DNA from: Epinephelus fuscoguttatus
Lineage: Eukaryota; Chordata; Actinopteri; Perciformes; Serranidae
Direction of reading: 5' to 3'
Length of the DNA: 64,000 bases
Assembly: GCF_011397635.1 (NCBI RefSeq)
Contig: NC_064769.1
Span: 13,285,207 to 13,349,206, forward strand
In this document: positions 1 through 12,500 of the stretch, piece by piece
Layout of the letters: each line of letters starts with the position of its first letter
How positions within the stretch are numbered: the stretch's first letter is position 1
The notes under the pieces: generated by a model
The model's input: only the letters and a program-made list of their open reading frames with translations
Databases searched by the model: none
Told to the model about the DNA's origin: nothing
Position numbers and translations under genes: made by a program

Positions 1-125
1 CTTATATCTGTCATGCATTGTCAAAAATGACCTTGAAAAGCATCATCTTACATCTGTCCCTTTGCTCTTTCACCCTCTTTTCTCTCCTTGTATCTTTCTT
101 TCACACTCTCTTTTTTTTGTCTCAG

Positions 126-194
126 GGGAGGTGGAGGATCCAGATTACAATGACTGCATGGCCTGTGAGGAGGGCTGCAGGAAGTGTGTCTTGT
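126..194 (+). CDS. pcsk5: pcsk5 exon 1 of window: Cys-rich repeat piece
   Basis: Acceptor ctcag, donor gtaagt. Encodes EVEDPDYNDCMACEEGC and on to KCVL. It enters in phase 1 and leaves in phase 1. Confidence 0.85.
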
Positions 195-507
195 GTAAGT
201 GATGGTGCCATAGCTGTAATAAGTTTTCCCCAAATGAACGCTGCCTACAGTAGACAAAGCTCTCCTCCTCAGTGTGTTCCCGACCATGTTCAAGGGTTTC
301 TCCTGGTAGTTCCTGTTTAAAAAGAGAGCTGAGTTTTTTTGTCTGCTTTCAACAGATAACCCCAGGCATTGCCTTTCCTGCACTGAGGGCTTTTACAAGT
401 AAGGCTGTGTGCCTCACTGTCGCCATGTGTGATCTCGCCTCTCTGCCTCTCAGTTCACTGCTATACTAGAATGAAAAGGCCCCTTTTTGCTCTGAGAGTG
501 GAGTGGA

Positions 508-544
<37 letters not shown>

Positions 545-3500
545 GGTAAAACCGCAGGTATAGACTGCTGTTTGTGTTATCAGTTTTCAGGATGGCTGCT
601 ACAAAAACTGCCCGGCTAAGACGTATGGCGTGGAACAGGAGATGACCTGTGTTCCATGTGATGACAACTGTGTGAGCTGTGATGAACATGAGTGCTACTG
701 GTGTGAGACAGACCTCTTCTTATCAGGTAGGACTGCCCCACATGGTCAAGACATAAAGGCATGATGCATTATTATTATTAAAGGGGTGGAGGAAGTACTC
801 AGTTCTTTCACTTTAAAACTATCAGTACTGCAGCATAAAGATACTCCACTACAAGTCTTGAAAATGTCACTTAAAATATGAATGTTATACTATTATATAT
901 TATATGTTGGATTGTTATTACTGATGCTGATACTGATGTTTAAAGCTGGGGTAAGCAGATTAATTTTGGCGTCACTGGGCAAAAATCTCATAATATACTT
1001 TAAGCATATTTTATTTCAAGTGGTCTGAGAGAAGCTACACCTCTGCTCCTCCTCCTGGCTCTGTTTCAGGCTCTAGAAAATCTAGCCCATGACGGGAGAC
1101 TTTGGCCAATCAGAGGTCATTTTCAGACAGCAGCTGTCAATCAGTCAGCAGTGATTGCTCTTCTCGTGAACTGCGGTCAAACAGGGCATCTGAACCAATA
1201 TCCTGTGACTGTATTGCTTGTTTCTCACTTCGAATGTTTTCAGAAACATATTTTAGTGTACTGTTTAGCTGTAAAATGAGAACGTTGGTCTGGCTGGTGT
1301 GTGGTGCTTGTTTTTCACTCTACTGCTTTGAACATGGTGGCCTGGTCACAAACTTTGTCATTTTACAGCTAAACAGTACACTAAAATATGTTTCTGAAAA
1401 CATTTGAGGTGAGCAAAAGGCAATGCACTAACAGAAACATGATTTATATTTTATATGGCTGCCTAGTTTGACAGTTTGACTGCAGTTTATTAGCAGTGAC
1501 TGACATGATTGACGTCTTGGCTCTGATTGGGTGTTTTTTTTATTCTTGCAAATGCCATTAGGAGCAATACAAGGAGACGTAGGAGCATGATTTTTTCAAA
1601 GATTATCTGCCTTATGTAGTACTGTCAGGACATAGTGACATTTATGAAAACTAAAAAATATTTGCATATAAAGGCACCCACTGTAGCTTCAAGTGGTATT
1701 TCTTCCTCTCATAGATGGTTTTTAATTGTTTGAATTACTTTGGGGTTGCTTACTCTAAAACAGTGCATCATATTTTATAAGATAGTCTCATGTTTTGTCT
1801 GTAAAATTTTAAATCTGTAAGTAACCAGTAACTGTAGCTTTCAGATAAATGTAGTGGAGTAAAAAGTGCATTATTTCCCTTTGAAATGGAGTGCATTAAG
1901 TCTAAAGTTGCAGAAAATGGACACAGAAATTTGTACTTAAGTGTAGCACTTAAGTAAATGTGCTTTGTTACATTTCACCACTGGGAAGTGGTGCAATTTA
2001 AAATTTTACTAAAAGTAAAAATAGATATTATTGAGTAGCGTAAGTGATTAGCATGCACACAGGCTGCTTACTGATACTATGAATATAGTATAATTGTTTT
2101 ATTAAAACTTATGCTTAGCTTGTAAGCAGTATTAAAACGTTACAGCAGATCAAGCTAATTTTACCTACTTCTGTTACTTCTTTGTCAGGTAATTTAGCGA
2201 ATCACAACCACACAAAATGATCATACATTTTCAAATATTAATCTTATAAAGAGACTAGTAACTGTAGCCAGGGCCACATTAACATTCTAGCAAAAGAAAA
2301 GTTGTCGTTCCTAAATCTACCTGTTTAAGTTAGTATGAGATGTTTTGATTACACATTTTTTTTAAGAACATGCACCATGTAAGCATGATGTCAACTGGTC
2401 AGGTATTAAAACTGGATTTTGACAAAGGACCTGTAAATAAACTTTGATGTGTGAAATTATTGGAGTTCCCATTTAAGTAAAGTTAAAGTACCTCAAATAG
2501 TGAACTTGCCCAGCTAAGCGTCATACATACAATATTGTTTTAAAAAAAACAGAGAAACGTCTACTTTTTCCCAGAGGGGAGTTGTGTTTCAGTGTGTCCC
2601 GATGGTTACTATGGCGACGAAGACACCAATGACTGTGAGGAGTGTCACTCAGACTGTGTGACATGTGACGGCCCGGAGGACGACGACTGTCTGTCGTGTG
2701 AGGAAGGGAAGACGCTCGAAAACGGAGAGTGTGTGTCTGACCATGAGGTCTGTCCCATTAAGACCTTTCGCAGCGGTGAGACTAATACTTATGTATTCCA
2801 CTAATCCAACTGTCTGCTCATAATGAATCAGGGATTTGGGCACTTTCACAGGGGCAGAAAAGAAATCTTGGAGGGTAATTGGTCTGTGTGCCACCGTCCC
2901 TGAACCCCGCACCAACTTAAGTACTCGAAACAGGCAGAAGTACTGAACGTCGGCCAGATACGGACTTTGAAATAATTGATTGTATATGCTGAACATTTAG
3001 TTCCCCCCAAGAATTAGTTGAGCAGACCTTAAAACAACATATGGTAATTAGTGCGAGGCAAGACATCTTAATTATAGGAACTAAAGTAATTCTGAGAAAA
3101 GTACATACCATTTTAACAAAGGTCGAAAATGAACACACATAAGTAAAGTTATTCTTAAACTTTTAATCTTAGCAACTACAAAACCTGAGATTAAAGTCTC
3201 AAACCTTCACACAAAATCTGGAAAAGCACAATGTTGCAGGATGCTGTGAGGCTTTTGTGTAATTGCCGCTTGATTTAGATAGTGAAGAGTGGGTTTAAGT
3301 GCTAATCTCAGTTGGTTTTTTTCCCTAAATGCTGCTTTTGGGAGACATTTGGGGAAACATGCTTTCTTGCTGAAAGTTAGATGAAAGGATTCATACCACT
3401 CTCATGTCTCTACCTTTAATTTGAAGCTACAGCATGAAGGCAATTATCTTAGCTTAGCACAGATCAAAAGCATCAGGGAAAAGCTAGCCTGGCTCTGTCC

Positions 3501-6500
3501 AAAGCTAAAGGTTGCCGGGCAAGTTGGTGACGAGACTCATGGAAGTCACTGGGGCCTGCCAAGAAATATTCATAAAGCCTCCAGTAAAACAACTCTCTGT
3601 AAGTAAATATTTAAAGGTATACTATGCAAACAAACAATATTTAGAGGTATGCAAAAGTAATCCCTCTCAGTCGTCCCTTACAACCTACTAGAAGTATATG
3701 GCAGTGTATTCATCTGCAGAAACTGGGCTCTCTGCCTCTATTTTCTCATGGACACTGTGTCCAGGACATTCCTGGACACACCATACAGTATGTTAAAAAG
3801 TACAACAAGAAATAGACACAAAATAGGACGAGATTGAATAAAAGAGATATACAGTGCCCTCCAAAAGTATTGGAACAGTGAGTCCAATTCGTTTACTTCT
3901 GTTGTAGACTGAAAACATTTGGGTTTGACATCAAAAGATGAATATGAGACAAGAGATCAACATTTCAGCTTTTATTTCCAGGTATTTACATCTGGATCTG
4001 ATACACAACTTAGAAGATAGCATTATTTGTAATGGAACACAAAATTTTTAGGTGAGCAAAAGTATTGGAACATATAAACTTAAAATAGATTAAAGTGAAT
4101 GAGACTTAATATTTAGTTGCAAATCCTTTGCTTTCAATAACTGCATCAAGCCTGTGACCCATTGACATCACCAAACTTTTGCATTCTTCTTTTGTGATGC
4201 TTTTCCAGGCTTTCACCGCAGCCTCTTTCAGTTGTTGTTTGTTTTGGGGGGTTACTCCCTTCAGTCTCCTCTTCAGCAGGTAAAATGCATGCTCTATTGG
4301 GTTAAAGTCTGGAGACTGACTTGGCCAGTCTAAAACCTTCCACTTCTTGCCCCTGATGAACTCCTTTGTTGTTTTGGCAGTGTGTTTTGGGTCGTTATCT
4401 TGCTGCATGATGAAGGATCTCCCAATCAGTTTGGTTGCATCTTTCTTTAAATTAGCAGACAAAATGTTTCTGTAGACTTCTGAGTTCATTTTGCTGCTAC
4501 CATCATGTGTTACATCATCAATGAAGATGAAAGAGCCCGTCCCAGAAGAAGCCATGCAAGCCCAAGCCATGACATTACCTCCACTGTGTTTCACAGATGA
4601 GCTTGTATGTTTGGGATCATGAGCAGATCCTTTCTTTCTCCAAACTTTCGCCTTTCTGTCATCAGTTAATCTTTGTCTCATCAGTCCATCAAACTTTTTC
4701 CCAGAATTTTTGAGGCTCATCTCTGTACCTTTTGGCAAATTCCAGCCTGGCCTTCCTATTCTTCTTGCTAATGAGTGGTTTGCATCTTCTGGTGTAGCCT
4801 CTGTACTTTTGTTCATGAAGTCTTCTGCGAGCAGTAGATTGTGATACCTTCACTCCTGCCCTCTGGAGGTTGTTGCTGATGTCACTAACAATTGTTTTAG
4901 GGTCTTTCTTTACAGCTCTCACAATGTTTCTGTCATCAACTGCTGATGTTTTCCTTGGTCTACCTGTTCGACGTCTGTTGCTTAGTACACCAGTGGTTTC
5001 TTTCTTCTTCAGGACATTCCAAATGGTTGTACTGGCTGTGGCCAATGTTTGTGCAATGGCTCTGATTGATTGTCCATCTTCTCTCAGATTCACAATTGCT
5101 TCTTTTTCACCCATAGACAGCTCTCTGGTTTTCATGTTGGTTCCACCTCTAAATGCAGTCTGCACAGGCAAAATCTATCGTACCCAATCTGAAACTGAGC
5201 TCAGACATTCAGTGCTATTTATTGTTTGAATAATCAATGTAATTGGGAGACACCTGGGCAACAAAACACACCTGTCAGTGACATGTTCCAATACTTTTGC
5301 TCTCATGAAAAATGGGTGGGTTCAAACAAAAGGTGCTATCTTCTAAGTTGTGTATCAGATCCAGATGTAAATACCTGGAAATAAAAGCTGAAATGTTGAT
5401 CTCTTGTCTCATATTCATCTTTTGATGTCAAACCCAAATATTTTCAGTCTACAACAAAAATAAAGGAATTGGCCTCACCGTTCCAATACTTTTGGAGGGC
5501 ACTGTAATGCGTCATTAAGCACAATTTTAAACTTTGGTCGGAGCCAGACAAACTTTTTTCCCCTGCTTCCGGTCTTTATGCTAAGATAAGCTAAGCTAGG
5601 CTAACCTTCGTATTTAGCGTACAAACTTAAGAGTGGTATCAATGTTCTCGTCTAGCTCATGACACAAAAGCTGATCAGAGTATTTCAATATAATATCATA
5701 ATATCAAACTATAGTCTGTATAAATTAGACAACTAGAAATATTGCTACAGCATATCTTGTATATCTTACAGCAACTGCTGTTATAGGTGCCTTATAGGTC
5801 ACTAAGAAAATAGCCATCTGACTGTTGGGGCTCCATTTGTTAACCAGGACAATGATTTGTGTTGGGAATGTTACTTTTGAGATGTAATAGGTTACAGATT
5901 ACTAGTTACCCTCTTGAAAATGTCATGAGTAAAGTAACTATTTTAATGACTCCATCAAAGTAATGTAACTTAATATATTTGATTGCTTTTTGGTTACTTA
6001 TGTGACTGGTTACAGTTACATTACACACTAACGTGTAAATGTTTCTTCAGGTTTAACATCAAGCATTTCAATGTTGATATAATTTCACTCCAGGTAATTA
6101 GGCTGTGCACTGTACAGTAAATTTAGAGGCCTTTCCTGATTTTAGAGGCAAAATATTGTTGAATTTTCAGCACTGAAAGGCATTGTTGTCTAATGACATG
6201 GACACCCGACTTGGTGTGGTTGGCTGGTTGCAGGAATGGCAGACTCCTGTTGCTCATAGCAATGCAGCCAAATTAATGGAGCCTGTCTGGATGTAGAGAC
6301 ATCCCACCCTTTATGGTGTCGCACTCAAAAACAACAATGCTGACCGGTGGTGTTTGGAAATATGCCAAAAGAAGGAGTTCCAGGGCAGTAAAAATATGCA
6401 AAGCTACAGGATTAATGTTTTATTTTACACATAAGCTTATAACTAAACCCCTTTTTAAACCCCAACATTATTATTACTATTACTAACTGTAATTTGATTG

Positions 6501-9500
6501 CATGATTTTTTCTCATTAACCTTAACTGATTACAGTTTCTTTTAATTGCTAAGTTGTTTACATCACGTTGTTAAATGTAACTAGTTACTCCCCAACACTT
6601 TGTACTATGGTGGTCCCATAGCAGAGCCAGTGGTAAGTGGTTCTGTCATGTTCACAGCGTTGTTTCCCCCCCAGATGACGGAGCATGTGAGGACTGCCAC
6701 CCATCCTGTGAGTCCTGCTCTGGAGAAGAGAAGAACCAGTGTACAAGCTGTGCCAAAGGTCTGTCAGTCACTTTCTTAGATGAGTTGTGTGTATGTTTTC
6801 TGATCTGCAACAGCAGTTTCGTATTTTCATGGTTACACCACATCATAGCCAGCTATTTTACGGCGCAGTGGTAATGTTTACTCTTTCTTCCTCCTCCAGG
6901 GCGGTTTCTGACCACACAGCAAACATGTGTGTCGAAGTGTCCGGGGGGTTTCTTTGCCAGCCGGCTGAGTGGTGCATGTGAGGCCTGCCCTCCAGGCTGC
7001 TTGCAGTGTGTGGACGCTCGGCACTGCACCCGCTGTCAGAGCACTCGTAAAGCTCAGTTGTTCCTGCAGGGCGGACAGTGTGTCCAACAGTGTGTCAGGT
7101 CAGGGGTCTGTCCTATCAGTATAAATGTATTTACATGCTTTTTACATAGTAGGACGTGAGTGTGCTTCAGCTCTATGCGGAAATTGATTACTCTCCGTTT
7201 GGAGATACTGTGGGGATTTAACCCTGCTGGCAGAATCATGTGGAAATGACAGTGTTTGAACATCAGGCCAGATGTCTGAAGCATGAAGAGCCAAACATAA
7301 AATGTCAGGAGACGTATTTCCTGGCCGTGATTTTGACATTTCCTATTTGATGTTAATGTGCCAGTAAATTTGACATCCTTGAGTTTGAAAGAATATCTCG
7401 TCCTTGCTGAAGAGATCCTTGAAGCTCCATTAGCACTGAGATGACCATTTCAACTTTTTGGCCATGAGGGCTTTATTTTTTTACTTTTACTGTCAACTAC
7501 CAAGCTGCTTTTTTTAGCAATACTTAAGTACTACATGATAGTCTGGATGAATTATTAGTTGTCCTCTCCGGACTGAAGTGGAGCAGTCCTCATGCTGATC
7601 CCAGCAGCAGTGCACACATTCATGATGGTATATTTAATATAAAAATATCTGCAGCTTATATACGTATGCAGTACATCCAGCTTGACACATACTAACAAGG
7701 AAAACATAATTAATTTACAGGAGACTTAATACAACGTTTTTACTTGCCACAATCTCAAGTAGGATTTTGAAAATGTGTTTAGTGATTTGTCCATGCAGCC
7801 TGATTCAGCTGATATGGACAAGGATACAAAAGCATACATGCACTATAAATCTCGTGTCTGTCCATTTGTGTCTTCTCATGTCTTTTTGGCTCCTCACAGG
7901 GGTTATCCTGCGGGCCAGGTGTGTCGTAGCTGCGCGGCAGGCTGTGCGTCCTGTGGGAGGAACGCCACCCACTGCCTCAGCTGTGAAGAGCCTCTCCTCC
8001 TACACAAGCACCAGTGTGTGGAGGAGTGTCCTCCAGCGCACACTGAACGGGACAGGGAGTGCCAACACTGCCCCTCAGCCTGCCAGGAGTGCAACCCACT
8101 CGGACAGTGCATAGGTACTGAAACACAATGCAAACTGGAACAGATTCAGCTGTTAGAGCTCATTCAGTCTCACCCAAAATGTGCTTTTAACTTTCTACAG
8201 TTGTCTTTGGGTAGTGTTATCATTAGCAGCAACTTTATTTTTAACCACAGTGGCGACATGTCTCCAGAGATGGAACTGAAATATCTCTTACAACTGTTGG
8301 ACGGATTGCCATGAAATTTATGACTCGTGTATCCTAATGAGATTGATGATCCCCTGACATTTCCTTTAGCACCACCATTAAGATGACATTTTCATTTTTT
8401 AAGTGAAAAATAAGAAACTATTGGATTGATTCATTCATTTATCAATGTCTGTCATATGATTAATTATTACCTCCGCCAGATGTAAGCCTGGAAGGCATTA
8501 CATGCTCGGTCGTATGTGTTTTTGTGTGTCTGTCTGTCTGTCTGCAGCAATCATGCATACTACTGGACCCATCAGCCTAATATTTTTGTTTGCATTAATG
8601 ACTGTTTGCTCAAGGACCTCGCGTGGTTGCAGTTATTTACAATTTTTGAAAAACCTGTTTTATTGACTTTCTCATACTGTCATTGGCTGCTGACTCCCAC
8701 TCCTCTAAACCGGTTGGTGGGAGCCACAAACTCACATAGCAAAAGGCCTTTCCAGCAATTGTTAGTCTAAAATCAGGCCTTACCTAGTCTGTTGCAGGCC
8801 ACATTTTGGCCTTTGTCTTGGCTCAAAAACTGACATCCATAGAAAAGTCCAATCTCATTTTGAATCCGAGCATCTGCAGATTAATTCCATACCTGATTTG
8901 TTATGGTACACTTTAGTTAGGCACGACATGAGATGAATAAATCCTAGTTTTTGTCATCTCTGTTGTCATCTTTACTGCAATGCCAAGTTTATATTTCTGC
9001 AGCTGTGTGCCCATGCATTCTGTGTGGGCTGGTGCAGGTACCTCTTGGTCACACCAGACATATATAGTACTGCAGTGTATTGTAAATAGCATGTGATGTT
9101 ACACATGGGTGTATCAAACTTCTGTGGCATCTGTGGTGCCTGGTACATAGTCACATTTTTAAGGAAGTGCACGGCACATCTCTGCAGCTCTCTGCGAGGC
9201 ACATCTCTGTGGAAGTTTTATGCAGATAAGAGAGATGAGAGTCACCTCTTCTTATCTGCATATTGTCTTCCCTTTGTTACACTACTGTTAGGATACACAC
9301 TAGACACACACTCTGCCCTGCACTCTATTGAGTATACTTTTCTAGTTATACCTGTAATAACTGGTGATCTCTAAACTGTTGCTGAAGCATCATCAACACT
9401 ACTTTTACAATACTTTGGTTTATGAGAAAATACCCGCAGACTATATATTCCCATCAGCCTCAGCTGTACTCTGTAATTAGAGATTGTTAGCTTGCTTACA

Positions 9501-12500
9501 CGCTCATTTAGGATGGTAAACATGATAAACATAATACCTGCCAATCATCACCATGTTGCATTGTTATTGTAAACATGTTGGCATGCTGATCATTTTCTAT
9601 AACTCTTAGTTTTGTTCTTGTAGTAATTGCATTGTTATGATAATTCCAGACATGTTTATTTCATCCGCTGTGTCCAAGTGAGTGTACTTGTCAGGATGAC
9701 AACATTTGACTCATTTTGACTGTCTCAAGTCTGTTTTTCATTCATGTCTCGTCACTTTTTTCCCAAGTGAAATACATGCCCGACAGAGACGGGGCTTTTC
9801 TTCCTCTTGCATTTCTCTCAAAGACTTTAGGGGACTTAGTATAGTTTCACTGAGTTGTACTAAATTGTTCTTCCATGCAGTGCTAAAAGCTGTTCTTTGT
9901 GCAGACTGTGAGGAGTATCACTTTCTCCACGAGGGCCTGTGTGTGCTAGACTGTCCCGAGAGGTTCTTTGAGGACAAAGACCAAAGGGAGTGTTTGCGTT
10001 GCCACCCTGACTGCGCTTTGTGTGACGGCCCAAACAACAATGACTGTGATGCCTGTACGGACCCCGAGGCCACTTTGCACAACGGGGCATGTCTGGCAGC
10101 CTGCCCCTCCCACACCTACAGAGACCCTGTAACAGGAGAATGTGAAGGTAGGCAGAGAAACATGCACTGTATGTTTTCTGTGTTTTCAAAGTTTTGGTAA
10201 CTGTGGACTAATTTGAGATGTTAGGTTGGATGGATGGTCACACAGGCCAAAAATGCACCCCTCTGATCAAAGTGGAATCCCTTCCTTTACACCGGCAACA
10301 GCCATGGCCTGACGCGTTATGTTTTCCGGTTGTCCATCCATTTGTCCCATTCTCGTGGACGTGATATCTTGAAAGCCTTGAGGGAATTTCTGTAAATTTG
10401 GTGCAATTGTCCACTTGAACTTAACGATATACTGTTTGGTGATCAAAGGTCAAGGTCACTGTGACCTTGCATTTGTTAAATTGTTGTGAACGCAATACGT
10501 CAAAAACACCTTGAGAGAATTTCTTGAAATTTGGCACAAACATCTACGTTGACTCAACTTGGTGGCCAAAGGTCAAGGCCACTGTGACCTTGCAACGTCT
10601 TATTCTCATAAATGTGATATTTCAAGAAGGCCTTTACATAATCTCAAATTTAGCACAAACATCCACTTGGTCTCAAGAATGAACTGATTAGAATTTGGTG
10701 GTCAACAGTCAAAGGTCAAGGTCACTTTGACCTCACAGTTTTGTTTTGTTTTTTTTGGCCATAACTTAAAAAGTGTCATGCTAACTATGACAAAATTTCA
10801 CACAAATGTCTAATAGGATAACATTATCAAGTGATGGCATTTTATATCCAAAAAGACAAATGTCAACTTCACTGTGACATCATAATGTTATGCAAAAACA
10901 GTTTTTTGCCCATTACTGACCCATATCTCAGTAACAGAAGGGGGTGAGGCAATGTGTGTGAAGCATCAGTGTTTTTATAGATATGAATGTGAACTGCAAT
11001 CTGACAGGTTTGCAGAGGCATACAGCAATTCTAGTTGTTGTTGGGGGTTTTTTAAATATTGTTTCACTTATTTTTGTAGTATACATTGAGAACGCCTGCC
11101 CTTTTGGGTGTGACAAAGTCTGAGATGCACCTTTTCTCTCCAAAACTTTATTTTCTCCTCACTGATGCAACATTTTCTGTCCTGTAAAGCGCCCTTCATG
11201 CGTTTTCTCAATTATATTCTCTACTATGCCTGAGTGTGTTTCCTGACTTTAGCTCAGACGAAAATAGAAACGCTTTTCAGACGGTTAACAGGCAGCTGTC
11301 AAACCTTGAAAACAGAACAGTGATGCCAAAGACAGTTCCCTAGAGAAAGACACACTCTGGTTTTGTTATTCAAAAACAGAGACGATGGTGTGTTTCTCCC
11401 AGGAAAATGTTGTAGGCGATGCCCGCTTTTGTTGCTACATACAGTAGCTGCCAGCAGTAAGACGTTTAAAAAGGAAGTACATTGCTGTACTGCACAATGG
11501 ACAGAGGGTAATTTTTAATGTTTATTTTCAACTGAAGTGAAAACAGGCTGCAGGGAATGTTTTCACAGATCACACTCTGAGAAGCCAATAGATGGAAACC
11601 AGATGTGTAAAATGTGTAATGTGTATTACTACAGAAAGGAATCATGAATAATTCAAATCTGTCACCTAATTTGTCTTATTATCAGATAGCTATTACCATC
11701 TTTGCATCAGATAGATATCAAGTCAAGATGAAAAAACATGAGCTCTAATTCATGTGCCTCTGTAGCTGTGATTTAATATCCCCTGATTATTTTACTTTTA
11801 TTTCCAGACTGTGATGCATCGTGCCTTACCTGCTTCGGGCCCCACTCTGGCTCCTGCACCAGCTGCAGAGAAGGTCAGAGGCTAGAGGGCCACAGCCACT
11901 GTGTGCCATCAGCCAACAGTTGCTCTCCTCGCCAGTACACAGACCAGGAGGGAGAATGCCACCCATGTCATAAATACTGCCACCAGTGCTCAGGTCCCGG
12001 CAAAACTCACTGCCTGAGCTGCAACCAGAGACATCTCCTGCTCAGTGAGTTGGCTTGGCTCGTGAATTTTCTGAAATCTGCTTCAAAGCTCTTCAAGCAT
12101 CTGTGACTTGTTTGTTTTTTGTTTTTTTTTAGCTGCGTGATCATGTGTGTTGTTTGTTTGTTGGCACAGATGGCACCTGTGTGGCTGAATGCCCCACAGG
12201 CTACTATGAGGATGAGCCGGGGCAGCAATGTGAACCTTGCCACCCTTCCTGTCAGTCCTGCGTTGGAAAGCACAGCCACGAGTGCCTGGCCTGTAAACCC
12301 CACCTATTTCGAGAGGGCAAAGAGTGTGTGGAGACCTGCCTGCACAGGTAGTTTAACCTGCTCGCTGTCCAGCTGCGCTGTCCATCCATCACATTAAGTG
12401 CGGTCACACAGCGGTGTCATTAATAAAAGATCAGCCTAGTCACATAATGTCACTGTGGACACTAAACCACAGCTTTTGTTCAGTTAGCTGGACAGGGCTA

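Noticed and set aside
18-320. 100-residue open frame overlapping pcsk5 exon at 126-194
   Set aside because: It is a different frame from the Cys-rich repeat and crosses both splice sites; a shadow frame.
588-590. Acceptor ttttcag for the third pcsk5 exon
   Set aside because: Using it shifts the frame relative to the 43-nt exon before it; the acceptor at 581-583 restores the Cys-rich frame.
10430-10740. Bacterial-style CRISPR or operator array
   Set aside because: Repeat units are ~130 bp, degenerate and lie in a vertebrate intron; no spacers or cas genes.
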